Shown: positions 14,260 through 24,100, counted from the first letter of the stretch. The stretch: 37,249 nucleotides of DNA from EsbW-18 sp033811555 (GCA_033811555.1 JAPXOG010000005.1:1-37249); one strand, 5' to 3'. Translations and numbers: made by a program. The notes: generated from the letters alone by a model not told the origin.

Positions 14260-16683
14260 ATGAAGGTTTCTCTATCATGGCTTCAGACATTTTTTGAAAC
14301 TCCGCTTCCTGATGCGGAGGATATCAAGCAGGTACTTACTTTCGGAGCGTTTGAGGTTGAGGATGTAGAGGGTATTGGAAATGATGTGGTATTTGATGTG
14401 AACGTGCTACCAAACCGAGCTCATGATTGCCTTTCACATAGAGGTATCGCAAAGGAGCTTTCGGTTTTATTGGATATTCCAATGAAGCGAGACCCACTTT
14501 TAGATCAGAAGAATTCATGTGTTTGCATAGGAGATCTTTCTGTGGTTGTAGATGACAGTAATGCATGCCCTGTATACCATGCGGCACGCATATCTGGTAT
14601 CACAGTAGGTCCTTCTCCTGATTGGTTGGTTAAGCGTCTTGAAACCATAGGACAGCGTTCAATTAATAATGTAGTGGATGCTACAAATTTTGTGATGCAT
14701 GAGTTAGGTCAGCCTTTGCATGCTTTTGACACAGGAAAACTAAGTTTACGTGACGGCATTGTCTCTCTTCGTGTGCGTATGGCACGAGCAGGAGAACGAA
14801 TACATATTCTTGGTGGTGAAGAGATAGAGCTTTCCGAACGAATACAACTTATAACGGATGCATCGTCTGAGGAGCCTCTTGCTATCGCAGGAATAAAAGG
14901 TGGTGCACATGCAGAAGTGGATAATGCAACGACAGACATCGTATTGGAGTCGGCGAAGTTTCATCCATCACTGACGCGCAAAGCATCTCAGATTCTGAAA
15001 ATTCGCACAGATGCTTCACAGCGTTTTGAGAATGAAATTCCAGATGAACTTCCAGCGCAAGCTATGCAAACACTTATTGAACTTATTCTTGAGGTGGCTG
15101 GAGGTAAGCAAATCGCGTATTCGTATGTGCAACGACAAATGCCGAAACTCCCATATATTGTGGGATTTTCTTCTTCTGAAGTTAACGCACTTCTAGGAAC
15201 ACAACTTTCTGACGAAGAAGTAGCTCGCATTCTGCAACGGTTTGGGTTTGAATTTGAAATTGTAAGAGATCCGCGCGCTAAAATTGTAGATTGCGCGCGT
15301 AGCGCTATTGGAGCACAGTATAAGCGCCTTGCCCGTATACGATTTGATACTCCAGAGAGTTTCAATTGTTCTTCATTAACATCATGGTGTGCTATTGAAG
15401 CAGGATATTCATTTGGCATTGCTCGTATAGCTATAGATCAGTTTGCATATCTTGACCACGTTGATGAAAAAGACGCTCTTCCTGGAGATTTTGTGTTTAC
15501 AAATACTGGAGTTGTACAAAAACAAGATGGAGTTATGTATTCTCGAGTTCTAGATACAATAGTACAGGATGAATCTATACGAACACAGACTCTAGAGTTT
15601 CTTCCAGGTACAGATATTGGGCATGGTGTCGATCATGTTGGAGTGTATGTTGGTGACGGAAAGGTAATACATGCTTCATCTAGTGCAGGAGAAGTTGTTG
15701 AAGAACTTTTGTATGAAAGCAAAGGTTTTAGTAAAGAAAAGTGGTACAGAAGAGTTGTGCATAGTAATGAATCGCGGTTTGCGGTAACTATTCCTTATAC
15801 ACGTCTTGATTTGCGTTTGCCTTCCGACATCTTTGAAGAGATAGGACGTGTATATGGGTACAAAAATATACCAGCTAAACAATTGCCACCTCGTGAGTTG
15901 GTCCCAGAGAGTAATGAAGTGTTTCTTTGTTCAGAAATAATAAGGAAAACTCTTGGCAATCTTGGGTTTCTTGAAGTGTATTCATACTCATTTCGAGATG
16001 TTGGCAAAGTATTATTGTCTAACCCGTTGTCTCAGGATAAGGCTTATTTACGAGAAACTCTTGCAGGAGGTATAGCCGACGATCTGGAAAAAGGAGAATA
16101 TCACGCTTCATTTTTGGGTTTGCAAAGTGTTTTACTGTATGAGATAGGCACTGTGTTTCACAGTAATGAAGAGCGTGTTCATGTGTGCGTAGGAGTTCGT
16201 TCACTTGATTCTAAAAATAGAGATTCTCGTTCAAAAGAAAAATTACTTGAAGCGAAAGAGGCGCTTGAGAGAGTACTTGGAATTAATCTTGATGTGCAAA
16301 TAGGGGATGAGACATTTGAGTTTGACATTGAAAGGGCGATTTCTGGGAAAAAATTGTGGAGCACGGATTTAGCAGGAGTTGCTCCTGGAGTTGTTTATGT
16401 TGCGCCATCATCGTACCCACATGTTCTTCGTGACATAGCGGTATGGGTTGCTGATGGAAAAGGTGATTCTCATACAGTTTTAGAAATGGTTCAAAAAAGT
16501 GCAGGAGATTTACTGGTGCGTGCAGATTTGTTTGACACGTTTACAAAAGATGGAAGAACTTCTTACGCTTATCATCTTGTGTTTCAGTCACGTGAGAAGA
16601 CACTAACTGACCATGAGATAAACGATATCATGGAGAAAGTAACTGTTCTTCTTGATGCTCAAGAAGGTTGGCAGGTACGATAA
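14260..16683 (+). CDS. pheT: Phenylalanyl-tRNA synthetase beta subunit with an inserted NlpC/P60-like domain
   Basis: 807 residues. Order: B1 (1-40), then directly the B1/B3-4 junction (DVNVLPNRAHDCLSH, 46-60), so the B2 EMAP/OB-type tRNA-binding domain is missing. B3/4 editing domain, about 100-290. B5 first half, about 297-335 (VGFSSSEVNALLGTQLSDEE). An NlpC/P60-like insertion, about 337-503. B5 second half (FAVTIPYTRLDLRLPSDIFE, from 507). B6/B7 core, about 545-700. Anticodon-binding FDX-ACB domain, 719-807 (YPHVLRDIAVWV). The insertion has the NlpC/P60 landmarks FNCSSLTSW (Cys370), LPGDFVF (407-413), DHVGVYVGDGKVIHAS (His459, second polar residue His471). Reading frame is uninterrupted on both sides, so this is one fused protein. 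It is 4 nt behind pheS. What the insertion does, peptidase, amidase or RNA-binding scaffold, is unknown. Confidence 0.95.
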   Translation: MKVSLSWLQTFFETPLPDAEDIKQVLTFGAFEVEDVEGIGNDVVFDVNVLPNRAHDCLSHRGIAKELSVLLDIPMKRDPLLDQKNSCVCIGDLSVVVDDSNACPVYHAARISGITVGPSPDWLVKRLETIGQRSINNVVDATNFVMHELGQPLHAFDTGKLSLRDGIVSLRVRMARAGERIHILGGEEIELSERIQLITDASSEEPLAIAGIKGGAHAEVDNATTDIVLESAKFHPSLTRKASQILKIRTDASQRFENEIPDELPAQAMQTLIELILEVAGGKQIAYSYVQRQMPKLPYIVGFSSSEVNALLGTQLSDEEVARILQRFGFEFEIVRDPRAKIVDCARSAIGAQYKRLARIRFDTPESFNCSSLTSWCAIEAGYSFGIARIAIDQFAYLDHVDEKDALPGDFVFTNTGVVQKQDGVMYSRVLDTIVQDESIRTQTLEFLPGTDIGHGVDHVGVYVGDGKVIHASSSAGEVVEELLYESKGFSKEKWYRRVVHSNESRFAVTIPYTRLDLRLPSDIFEEIGRVYGYKNIPAKQLPPRELVPESNEVFLCSEIIRKTLGNLGFLEVYSYSFRDVGKVLLSNPLSQDKAYLRETLAGGIADDLEKGEYHASFLGLQSVLLYEIGTVFHSNEERVHVCVGVRSLDSKNRDSRSKEKLLEAKEALERVLGINLDVQIGDETFEFDIERAISGKKLWSTDLAGVAPGVVYVAPSSYPHVLRDIAVWVADGKGDSHTVLEMVQKSAGDLLVRADLFDTFTKDGRTSYAYHLVFQSREKTLTDHEINDIMEKVTVLLDAQEGWQVR

Positions 16684-16943
16684 AAATAAAAAAGAGAATA
16701 GAATATTCATGGTTTTTACTGTTCAAGTAATCGATAAAACCGTGTAATTATCTAATAACGTATTTGTAGTGCTTAGATAAATAATCAATATAGTAAAGTC
16801 TATCTCCAGATAATTCATTGAATATTTTTTCGTATATATTGAGGGCGCTTAGTTTTCCATCCTATTTTTGAAGAGCATTTTCAAGACATATTTGTGAAGA
16901 TTTTTTGGTTAATGAATAAGAGAGTTTTGTGCTTGTGATTTAC
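16684..16943. other. A/T-rich gap between pheT and gyrB terminator
   Basis: About 260 nt without an ORF of note on either strand, without SD sites and without a clear promoter. I see no RNA-like fold beyond short A/T palindromes. The terminator at 16944-16972 is far from the pheT stop, so a short untranslated RNA end or decayed sequence may occupy this stretch. Confidence 0.5.
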
Positions 16944-16972
16944 AAAAACCCCTTGTTTTTCAAGGGGTTTTT
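16944..16972. terminator. Bidirectional intrinsic terminator before gyrB
   Basis: A 12-bp perfect stem (AAAAACCCCTTG / CAAGGGGTTTTT) with loop TTTTT; A-run on one side and T-run on the other make it functional in both directions. It overlaps the -35 of the gyrB promoter. Confidence 0.85.
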
Positions 16973-16980
16973 GCTATACT
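16953..16980 (+). promoter_or_regulatory. gyrB promoter embedded in the terminator
   Basis: TTGTTT (16953-16958), 16-bp spacer, TATACT (16975-16980). The -35 lies in the terminator stem and loop. The leader to the ATG is about 35 nt, A/T-rich, without SD. Confidence 0.55.
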
Positions 16981-17020
16981 CTATATGCGTTGATGAGCGA
17001 TTTTTTATTTTCTAAATACA

Positions 17021-19120
17021 ATGGCAAAGAATAAAAAAGAAGAAAAAAAGAACATTTCAAACGGATATACCGCTCAAGATATTACTGTTTTGGAAGGTCT
17101 TGATCCTGTTCGGAAACGTCCAGGTATGTACATTGGTACAACAAGCACGGAAGGTCTGCACCACCTTATATGGGAAGTATTTGATAACTCGCGTGATGAA
17201 GCGATGGGCGGTTTTGCTGACGATATTGAAATAGCGTTGTTACCAGGTAATCGTGTGCGTGTGATTGATAATGGGCGCGGAATACCAGTTGATGTACATA
17301 AACAGACTAAAGTGTCTGCGCTTGAAACAATTATGACGACGCTTCATGCTGGAGGGAAATTTGGAGGAGAAGGATACAAAATATCTGGTGGTCTTCATGG
17401 GGTTGGTGTCTCAGTAGTTAATGCACTTTCACAATATGTGCGAGTTGATGTTTGGCGTGACGGTAGCAGGTACATGCAAGAATATCAGCGCGGAAAACCT
17501 AAATCAAAAACTAAAAAACTCGGCAGTTCACCCGCTCATGGAACGGCAGTATTGTTTGAGGCGGATCCACAGATTTTTCCAGAAATAAAATATAGTTGGG
17601 AAAAAATTGTTCAGCATATGCGACAGCAAGCATATCTTGTTCGTGGTCTTCGTATAACTGTCATAGATGCGCGAGAAGTAGAGGTAAGCCCAGACCTTGA
17701 CGATATTATGTACGTACGAGAAGCAGGATTGGAGGCACCGTCGATGACATTTTATTTTGAAGGAGGACTTGTTTCTTTTATCCGTCATCAAAACGAATAT
17801 GAAAAAACAATACACAAGACAATTTTTTATGTTGAAAAGAAACACGAGGATGTACAGGTAGAGGTAGCATTGCAATATGGTGACGATGTCACAGATCAGA
17901 TTTTTGCATTCGCTAATAATATATACAACTCGGAGGGTGGTATGCATATAACTGGTTTTAAAACTGCACTTACACGAACTCTTAATGCTTATGCAAAGAA
18001 AGAAGGCATACTGAAAGAATCTGAAGGCCCGTTTTCAGGAGAAGATGTCTTAGAAGGATTGACTGCAGTTGTATCTGTGAAGCTTCGAGAAATTCAGTTT
18101 GAAGGACAGACAAAATCAAAATTGGGGTCAGTTGAGGCGCGTGGAGCCGTTGAGACGGTGTTCGGCGAGGCTTTTGGTATGTTTCTTGAAGAGAAACCAG
18201 ATGAGGCGAAGGCGATTATAAATAAAGTAGTATTAGCGTTACGTGCACGAAAAGCTGCAAAGGCGGCAAAGGACAGTATTTTACGCAAAGGAGCACTTGA
18301 TGGTATGACGCTTCCTGGAAAACTCGCTGACTGTCAGACAAAAGATGCGACAGAGTCTGAAATTTTTATAGTAGAAGGAGAGTCTGCGGGAGGTACAGCA
18401 AAGACCGGTCGAGATCGAAGGACACAAGCAATACTGCCTTTGCGTGGAAAAATTCTTAACGTAGAGCGCGCACGACTTGATCGTATGCTTTCATCTGAGC
18501 AGATAAAAAACTTAGTTGTTGCTCTTGGAACGGCGATTGGAGACACATTCAATCTCTCTAAACTTCGTTATCATAAAATAGTAATTGCAACGGACGCTGA
18601 TGTTGATGGCGCGCATATTAGAACGCTTTTGCTAACATTGTTTTTCCGTTACTTTCGCCCTGTAATTGACGGAGGATTTCTCTATATTGCACAACCTCCA
18701 TTGTATAAAGTGAAGCGCGGTAAAGAAGTTCTGTACTTTTATACTGAAGAGGAAAAGACGACGTTTTTAAAAAAAGAAGGAATAGATATTTCCACAGTAG
18801 AAGAAACCACAGAACAAATAAACACTGAAGAAACTGAAGACGAAGTTGGTATCGAAGATGAAGAAGAAAACATAGAGAAAAAAAAGAGCGACACAAGAGC
18901 AATGAAACTCTCCATTCAACGATATAAAGGACTTGGAGAAATGAACGCCGAAGAGCTTTGGGAAACAACGATGGATCCAGAAAATCGTGTACTAAAACAA
19001 GTGATGGTGGAAGATGCTCAGGAGGCGGATCGTATATTCGACGTTTTGATGGGAACCGATGTACCTTCACGTAAGTCTTTTATTCAAAGCAACGCTAGGT
19101 TAGCAAACGTTGATATATAG
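17021..19120 (+). CDS. gyrB: DNA gyrase subunit B
   Basis: ATPase subunit of type IIA topoisomerase, introducing negative supercoils with GyrA. The 699-residue protein has the GHKL ATPase signature EVFDNSRDEA (about 51-60), DNGRGIPVDVH, the GGLHGVGVSVVNAL loop, the transducer domain, and the TOPRIM domain with VEGESAGGTAKTGRDR (about 450) and DADVDGAHIRTL (about 525). The usual QRYKGLGEMN motif follows near 633. Between TOPRIM and that motif lies a Glu/Asp/Thr-rich insertion (about 595-625), which explains why the protein is longer than most GyrB. ParE is the alternative, but the sequence fits GyrB better. gyrA is not in the window. Confidence 0.95.
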   Translation: MAKNKKEEKKNISNGYTAQDITVLEGLDPVRKRPGMYIGTTSTEGLHHLIWEVFDNSRDEAMGGFADDIEIALLPGNRVRVIDNGRGIPVDVHKQTKVSALETIMTTLHAGGKFGGEGYKISGGLHGVGVSVVNALSQYVRVDVWRDGSRYMQEYQRGKPKSKTKKLGSSPAHGTAVLFEADPQIFPEIKYSWEKIVQHMRQQAYLVRGLRITVIDAREVEVSPDLDDIMYVREAGLEAPSMTFYFEGGLVSFIRHQNEYEKTIHKTIFYVEKKHEDVQVEVALQYGDDVTDQIFAFANNIYNSEGGMHITGFKTALTRTLNAYAKKEGILKESEGPFSGEDVLEGLTAVVSVKLREIQFEGQTKSKLGSVEARGAVETVFGEAFGMFLEEKPDEAKAIINKVVLALRARKAAKAAKDSILRKGALDGMTLPGKLADCQTKDATESEIFIVEGESAGGTAKTGRDRRTQAILPLRGKILNVERARLDRMLSSEQIKNLVVALGTAIGDTFNLSKLRYHKIVIATDADVDGAHIRTLLLTLFFRYFRPVIDGGFLYIAQPPLYKVKRGKEVLYFYTEEEKTTFLKKEGIDISTVEETTEQINTEETEDEVGIEDEEENIEKKKSDTRAMKLSIQRYKGLGEMNAEELWETTMDPENRVLKQVMVEDAQEADRIFDVLMGTDVPSRKSFIQSNARLANVDI

Positions 19121-19177
19121 ATAACTCTTTTGAAGATAGCTTCTAAAACGATATTATTTTATGCTCGCGTAGGGGAA

Positions 19178-19206
19178 TTGACAGAAGTGTTTTTATAATA
19201 TATAAT
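19178..19206 (+). promoter_or_regulatory. Perfect-consensus promoter of the surface locus
   Basis: TTGACA (19178-19183), 17-bp spacer, TATAAT (19201-19206). The leader of about 95 nt holds a small hairpin (GGCTT-AACA-AAGCC) and a long A/T-rich stretch. High transcription of the following gene is expected. The rest of the 19121-19308 gap holds nothing else recognisable. Confidence 0.85.
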
Positions 19207-19308
19207 AGACACATACACCATAAGGTTCTTTTAGAGCGGCTTAACAAAGCCACGTTTATTTGTTTTTCAAAATAATAATAATTTATAGGTATAAATAATA
19301 TATAGCAT

Positions 19309-20370
19309 ATGGAACTTCTATCAGCACCAAAAAAGAAAATAGTGAAAGACAGCGTTCGTATGGCACTTACGGTCATCGGCGGTATTACCGTTATAGTGGC
19401 AATTATTTGGGTTGGTATTCGAGGATTAAGTCTTTTTCCGAACGTGAATGCATTTCTTGCAAACGCAGTATCAGGTATCCGGTCAGTATTTGTTCCTACT
19501 GAACGAATAGTGATAGGAACGGTTGATAGTCAGATTGCAGTGAACAAGCCGTTTACTCTTGTTTGGGAGCATCGAGGTAATACCAGCGATGGTACATACA
19601 CTTTTTCGTATGAGTGTCAGGGCGGTGTGTTTCTTGCTCGTCGGGATGAAGGAATGCAGAAAACTATTTTCTGCAATACTGAAGTTCCGATTAAAGAAAA
19701 TGAAACCGAGATTGGATTTGTGGCTATAGGTTCAGTTCCTAGTGTTGCTGAGATACCAGTAAAGATTACATTTACACGAGCTGGTCAATTGTTCGCATCT
19801 GTTTCAGGTGAAGCTAAATTGTTAGTTCAAAGTGAGTATTTTGATACTGCCACAAGCACGGAAGTTGTTACGAAAACTCCAGAAGGAGCTACTACAATTC
19901 CACATAATACGAATACCAACGTGCAAGTTCCTCAACAGCACACAATGGTGCCTGTTGTAACACAGCCGTTCTCTGATCCAAATGGTTCTCCTGACCTGTT
20001 TGTGCGCGTTCTTGGATATGGTCTAGTTGATCAAAAGACCGGGGTTTTTACTGAGTTAGACAAGATTCCTTACAATTTACCTTCAGGAAAGCGCGGAGCA
20101 TTACGTTTCCTAGTGGTAAATCTTGGAACAAAAGAGAGTGGAACTTGGGAGTTTTCAGTAGACTTGCCTACTTCACCGTCTTATACATACAAGTCGGATA
20201 AACAACAGACTCTTTTCCCTGGAGATAGGATTGAATATACCATCGGTTTTGACAGCATTCGTAAAGCTACTCATGATGAATATCGCATTGTTGTAGATCC
20301 TAAAAATAAGGTTCATGAAAGCAATGAGGCAAATAACATACACAAAGGAATTGTAATAATTGAAAAATAA
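19309..20370 (+). CDS. Membrane-anchored CARDB-domain surface protein
   Basis: A 353-residue protein with a short basic cytoplasmic N-terminus (PKKKIVK), one TM helix (about 18-40) and a large outside portion. Residues about 70-190 are beta-rich with two Cys (103 and 126). A Thr/Pro/Gln-rich linker (about 195-230) leads to a C-terminal CARDB-type (cell adhesion related) beta-sandwich, about 235-350, with LRFLVVNLGTKESGTW and the closing VDPKNKVHESNEANN. CARDB domains are known from adhesins and S-layer-associated proteins. It sits directly upstream of the sortase and behind a perfect promoter, suggesting a role in the same display system. Exact ligand or partner unknown. Confidence 0.85.
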   Translation: MELLSAPKKKIVKDSVRMALTVIGGITVIVAIIWVGIRGLSLFPNVNAFLANAVSGIRSVFVPTERIVIGTVDSQIAVNKPFTLVWEHRGNTSDGTYTFSYECQGGVFLARRDEGMQKTIFCNTEVPIKENETEIGFVAIGSVPSVAEIPVKITFTRAGQLFASVSGEAKLLVQSEYFDTATSTEVVTKTPEGATTIPHNTNTNVQVPQQHTMVPVVTQPFSDPNGSPDLFVRVLGYGLVDQKTGVFTELDKIPYNLPSGKRGALRFLVVNLGTKESGTWEFSVDLPTSPSYTYKSDKQQTLFPGDRIEYTIGFDSIRKATHDEYRIVVDPKNKVHESNEANNIHKGIVIIEK

Positions 20371-20390
20371 TCGCATATACAGTTTTAACC

Positions 20391-21065
20391 ATGAATACTT
20401 ACACGCATCAAAAAAATACGGGAATTGTGAGCGATTTTGTGCATATGTGTAAAACACATCCAGTGCTTGTGGGTTCTTTGTGGTTCGGAGTATTTACCGT
20501 GTTGTTTGGGATTTCTTTGTCGCTTGGAATTGTGCCGAAAATCGAACGTGATGAGTCACCAACTGTATTTGCAGAGATGCAGAAACCACTACCTAAACAG
20601 GAAGAGAAGGTTACAGAGTTGAAAAGTGCACTTCCAGAACGTGTTATTGTTGAGCGCCTAGGTATCGATACAGTTGTTGTAAACCCATTAAGTTCTGATA
20701 TAGCTACTCTAGACGCTGCTCTTTTGCAGGGAGTTGTGCGTCACCCTCTCTCAGGTGACTTAAACGACGAAAGCAATATGTTTTTATTCGGACACTCTAC
20801 GGGATTTCGTGTTGTTCAAAATGAAGCGTTTAAAGCTTTCAATGGTCTGCGAAATGCGAAAAAAGGTGATTTGATACGGGTGCAATCATCCACTGATGAA
20901 TACGTTTATCGTGTTACTAACGTAACTTTGGTTGATGCTCAAGAATCACTGGTATCGTTTGCTACAGGAAAGAAAAAGTTGACCCTTACAACATGTAACT
21001 CATTTGGCGCTAAAGAAGAGCGATATGTCGTTGAAGCAGATTTTATAGGTAGTTATGCTCTGTAA
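20391..21065 (+). CDS. Sortase
   Basis: Membrane-anchored cysteine transpeptidase (224 aa) that cleaves LPXTG-like signals and joins surface proteins to an acceptor. N-terminal TM helix at about 25-48, then the sortase barrel with His135 (LFGHSTG), Cys202 in LTLTTCNSFG (TLxTC motif) and Arg211 in EERYVV: the complete His-Cys-Arg set. The subclass is uncertain; class D or E is possible. TATACA (20376-20381) ends 9 nt before the ATG, so it may be expressed separately as well as with the upstream CARDB gene. The likely substrate is encoded next, with an IPYTG motif. Confidence 0.93.
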   Translation: MNTYTHQKNTGIVSDFVHMCKTHPVLVGSLWFGVFTVLFGISLSLGIVPKIERDESPTVFAEMQKPLPKQEEKVTELKSALPERVIVERLGIDTVVVNPLSSDIATLDAALLQGVVRHPLSGDLNDESNMFLFGHSTGFRVVQNEAFKAFNGLRNAKKGDLIRVQSSTDEYVYRVTNVTLVDAQESLVSFATGKKKLTLTTCNSFGAKEERYVVEADFIGSYAL

Positions 21066-21083
21066 TAACAATATATTAGGGTA

Positions 21084-21112
21084 TTGACTTATACATTAAT
21101 AAATAGTATAAT
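21084..21112 (+). promoter_or_regulatory. Near-consensus promoter of the large surface protein
   Basis: TTGACT (21084-21089), 17-bp spacer, TATAAT (21107-21112). The leader to the ATG at 21151 is about 32 nt, A/T-rich, without SD. Confidence 0.8.
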
Positions 21113-21150
21113 AGAAGGGCGATTAATATAAGAAAGTAAAAATAATAATT

Positions 21151-24100
21151 ATGAAAACAACCACATACGAAAACCTATATCGCATGCCAAAAACCGCCGC
21201 AGTTATTTTAGGTGTATTTCTTGTAGTTGGTGCGATAATCGCTGGGAATGTTGGCGCACAAGACGCAAGTACTAGAACAGAAGGAGATACAACAAGCGAA
21301 CTCATAGCAGTGTCGTCTGGTGAAGGTAGGATATCGTATGGTTCTGGTTCTTCTGCTGGGACTCAATCTGAATGTCAGCTAGACCCGTGGTCTGATCTTC
21401 GTGCCCCAGATGGTAGTCCATTTGATCCGTACAGCAATCCTCGTGTTGTTATAGACGGCAATTCTGCAAGCATTTCTGTAAAGAACTTTTCTGATTCTTG
21501 TAGTTATCGTATTAATCTAGCTTCTTATGAAGTCTTTGATCCAGAAATGCCATTGTTTGTACAAACACAAAAACTTTTTGATAGCACATGGATAACCATT
21601 CAACCAGGACAGACGCAAACGCTTTCCGTAGACCTTCCTGAATGTGCATTTCAAGTTGATTTATTTGAAGGACCTTTTATTCCAACTACTAATCCGAACT
21701 TTGACGGTGTTACTTACCCTGACCTTCGTATTTTCGATTGGTTAGTAAAAATGGATTTGCCACTATGCACAACTGTAACTGTCTGTGAACCTTGGAATGA
21801 TCTTCGAGCTCTAGACGGCGGAGTTTTTGATCCTTTTAATAATCCTAGAATAATAGTAGAAGGAAATATAGCTAAAATTTCTGTAAAGAACTTTTCTGAT
21901 TCTTGTGTTTATAGAGTAAATTTTGCTTCTTACGAAGTTTTTGATCCAGAAATGCCATTGTTTGTACAAACTCAAAAACTTTTTGCCAGTGAGTGGCAAA
22001 TTCTGCAACCAGGACAATCTAGAACTCTTATGGTAAATTTGCCTGATTTACCTGAATGCGCATATCAAGTAGAATTATTTGAAGGGCCTTTTATTCCGAC
22101 CACAAATCCCAACTTTGATGGCATTACCTATCCGGACTTGCATATTCTAGATTGGCTTATAGATATGGATTTGCCTTTGTGTGGTACGACTGGCCCTCAA
22201 ACTGCATCCCTAAAACTCGTTAAGCACGTCATAAATGACAACGGAGGAACTGCAGTAGTTAGCGATTTCAACTTGTACGCAAATGACATCAAGTTTGTAA
22301 GTGGAGTAGCTCAGAATATTCAACCAGGTACATACAAAGCACGTGAAGATCAACTTCCCGGATACACAGCATCTGATTGGTCAGGAGACTGTGCTGCTGA
22401 TGGAACAATCACACTTGCCCCTGGTGACAACAAAACTTGCCACATCACTAACAATGACAATCCTGAGATTCCAAATGCAGCAGTGCTTACTGTTATAAAG
22501 ACGGTTATCAATGATGATGGGGGTACTGCTGTAGTAGGAGATTTCAAGTTGTTTGTAACTCAAGGGCGTAGCCTTCGAGGTGATGTTCTTGTACGAAGTG
22601 GTGAACCGAATAAATTTGCTCCAGGAAAGTACAAGGTATATGAAGTACAGCTTCCTGGATACACAGCATCTGATTGGTCAGGAGACTGTGCAGCAGACGG
22701 AACCATCACTCTTGCTCCTGGTGACAATAAAGTTTGCCGTATAACTAACAATGACAATCCTGTAATTCCACCAAGAGTAGCAACCCTAAAACTCGTTAAG
22801 CACGTCATAAATGACAACGGAGGAACTGCAGTAGTTAGCGATTTCAACTTGTACGCAAATGACATCAAATTTGTCAGTGGAGTATCTCAGAATATTCAAC
22901 CAGGCACATACAAAGCACGTGAAGATCAGATTCCAGGATACACAGCATCTGATTGGTCAGGAGATTGTGCTGCAGATGGAACAATTACGCTTGCTCCTGG
23001 TGATAATAAAACTTGTCACATCACTAACAATGACGATCCTGTAATTCCTAATGCAGCAGTGCTTACTGTTATAAAGACGGTTATCAACGATGATGGAGGT
23101 ACGGCTGTTGTGGGAGATTTCAAGTTGTTTGTAACCAAAGAACGAGTATTAGGACGAAGTCTACTAGATGAAGTTTTGGTACGAAGTGGCGAACCGAATA
23201 AATTTGCTCCAGGAAAGTACAAGGTATATGAAGTACAGCTTCCCGGATACACAGCATCTGATTGGTCAGGAGATTGTGCTGCTGATGGAACCATCACTCT
23301 TGCTCCTGGTGACAATAAAGTTTGCCGCATCACTAACAATGATATAGGCGGAGGCGATGATGACGATGACGACGATGATGATGATGGAGGCGGAGGGGGT
23401 GGAGGAGGTGGTAGTAGTTCACGACGCCGACCTAAAGTAACTCTTTTCTCAAATCCCGAAATCTTAGGAGCCTCTGTTTCACTCACGCAAATTCCTTATA
23501 CAGGTCTTGGCACAAGTATTCTGCAGATCGCGCTGTTTATGATTGGACTGGTAGCGCTCTCTGGAGGTGCAGTATATCTTTTTGCTCGACGTAGAATAGT
23601 CGAAGTCCACACAGAAGATGTTCATATAGATAGCTCTACAACAAGTACTGCACAGCAAGAAGAGGCACGAATCCTTTATGAAGAAACGATAGCACCACCT
23701 GTAGACGAAGCATTTGCATCATATGATGAATATGCGTACGCAGATGATATATCTACTCAAGAACAGTTAACAACTCCAACTACACCAGATAATTTGCCAG
23801 TTGCTACAGCACCGGTTTCCGTTGGATCAGTAGTGCGCCAGAATCGAGTAGCAGAGATGGCGGAACATCACAAGAAAAACAACGTATCAGTTGCTAGACT
23901 ACAGGGCGTAGCTCGTTCTTCTCAGGTACTTATTTCAGACGATGGTATTAAACTTATCGTGGCAGCAGGTGAAAACGATGAAGTTAAATCAATAGAGCGT
24001 CTTACGCAGGTTATTGAGGTAGCAAAAACACGGTACCCACGCGAAGACGGATGGCTAGTTCTTGATGCTACACGGGTTCGCGAATCACTATTCATTTCTA

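Noticed and set aside
15265..15775. PheT insertion as an intein or a frame-fused chimera of two genes
   Set aside because: No intein splicing motifs (no N-terminal Cys/Ser block or C-terminal HN) and both B5 halves continue in the same frame with normal codon use; an assembly artefact still needs read-level checking.
22211..23344. CRISPR-like or other noncoding repeat array
   Set aside because: Only two long units, wholly in frame within a coding gene, with protein-level domain periodicity.
23016..23486. Minus-strand ORF with poly-Pro/poly-Ser
   Set aside because: Direct antisense translation of the GGN/GAY linker and repeats of the surface gene.
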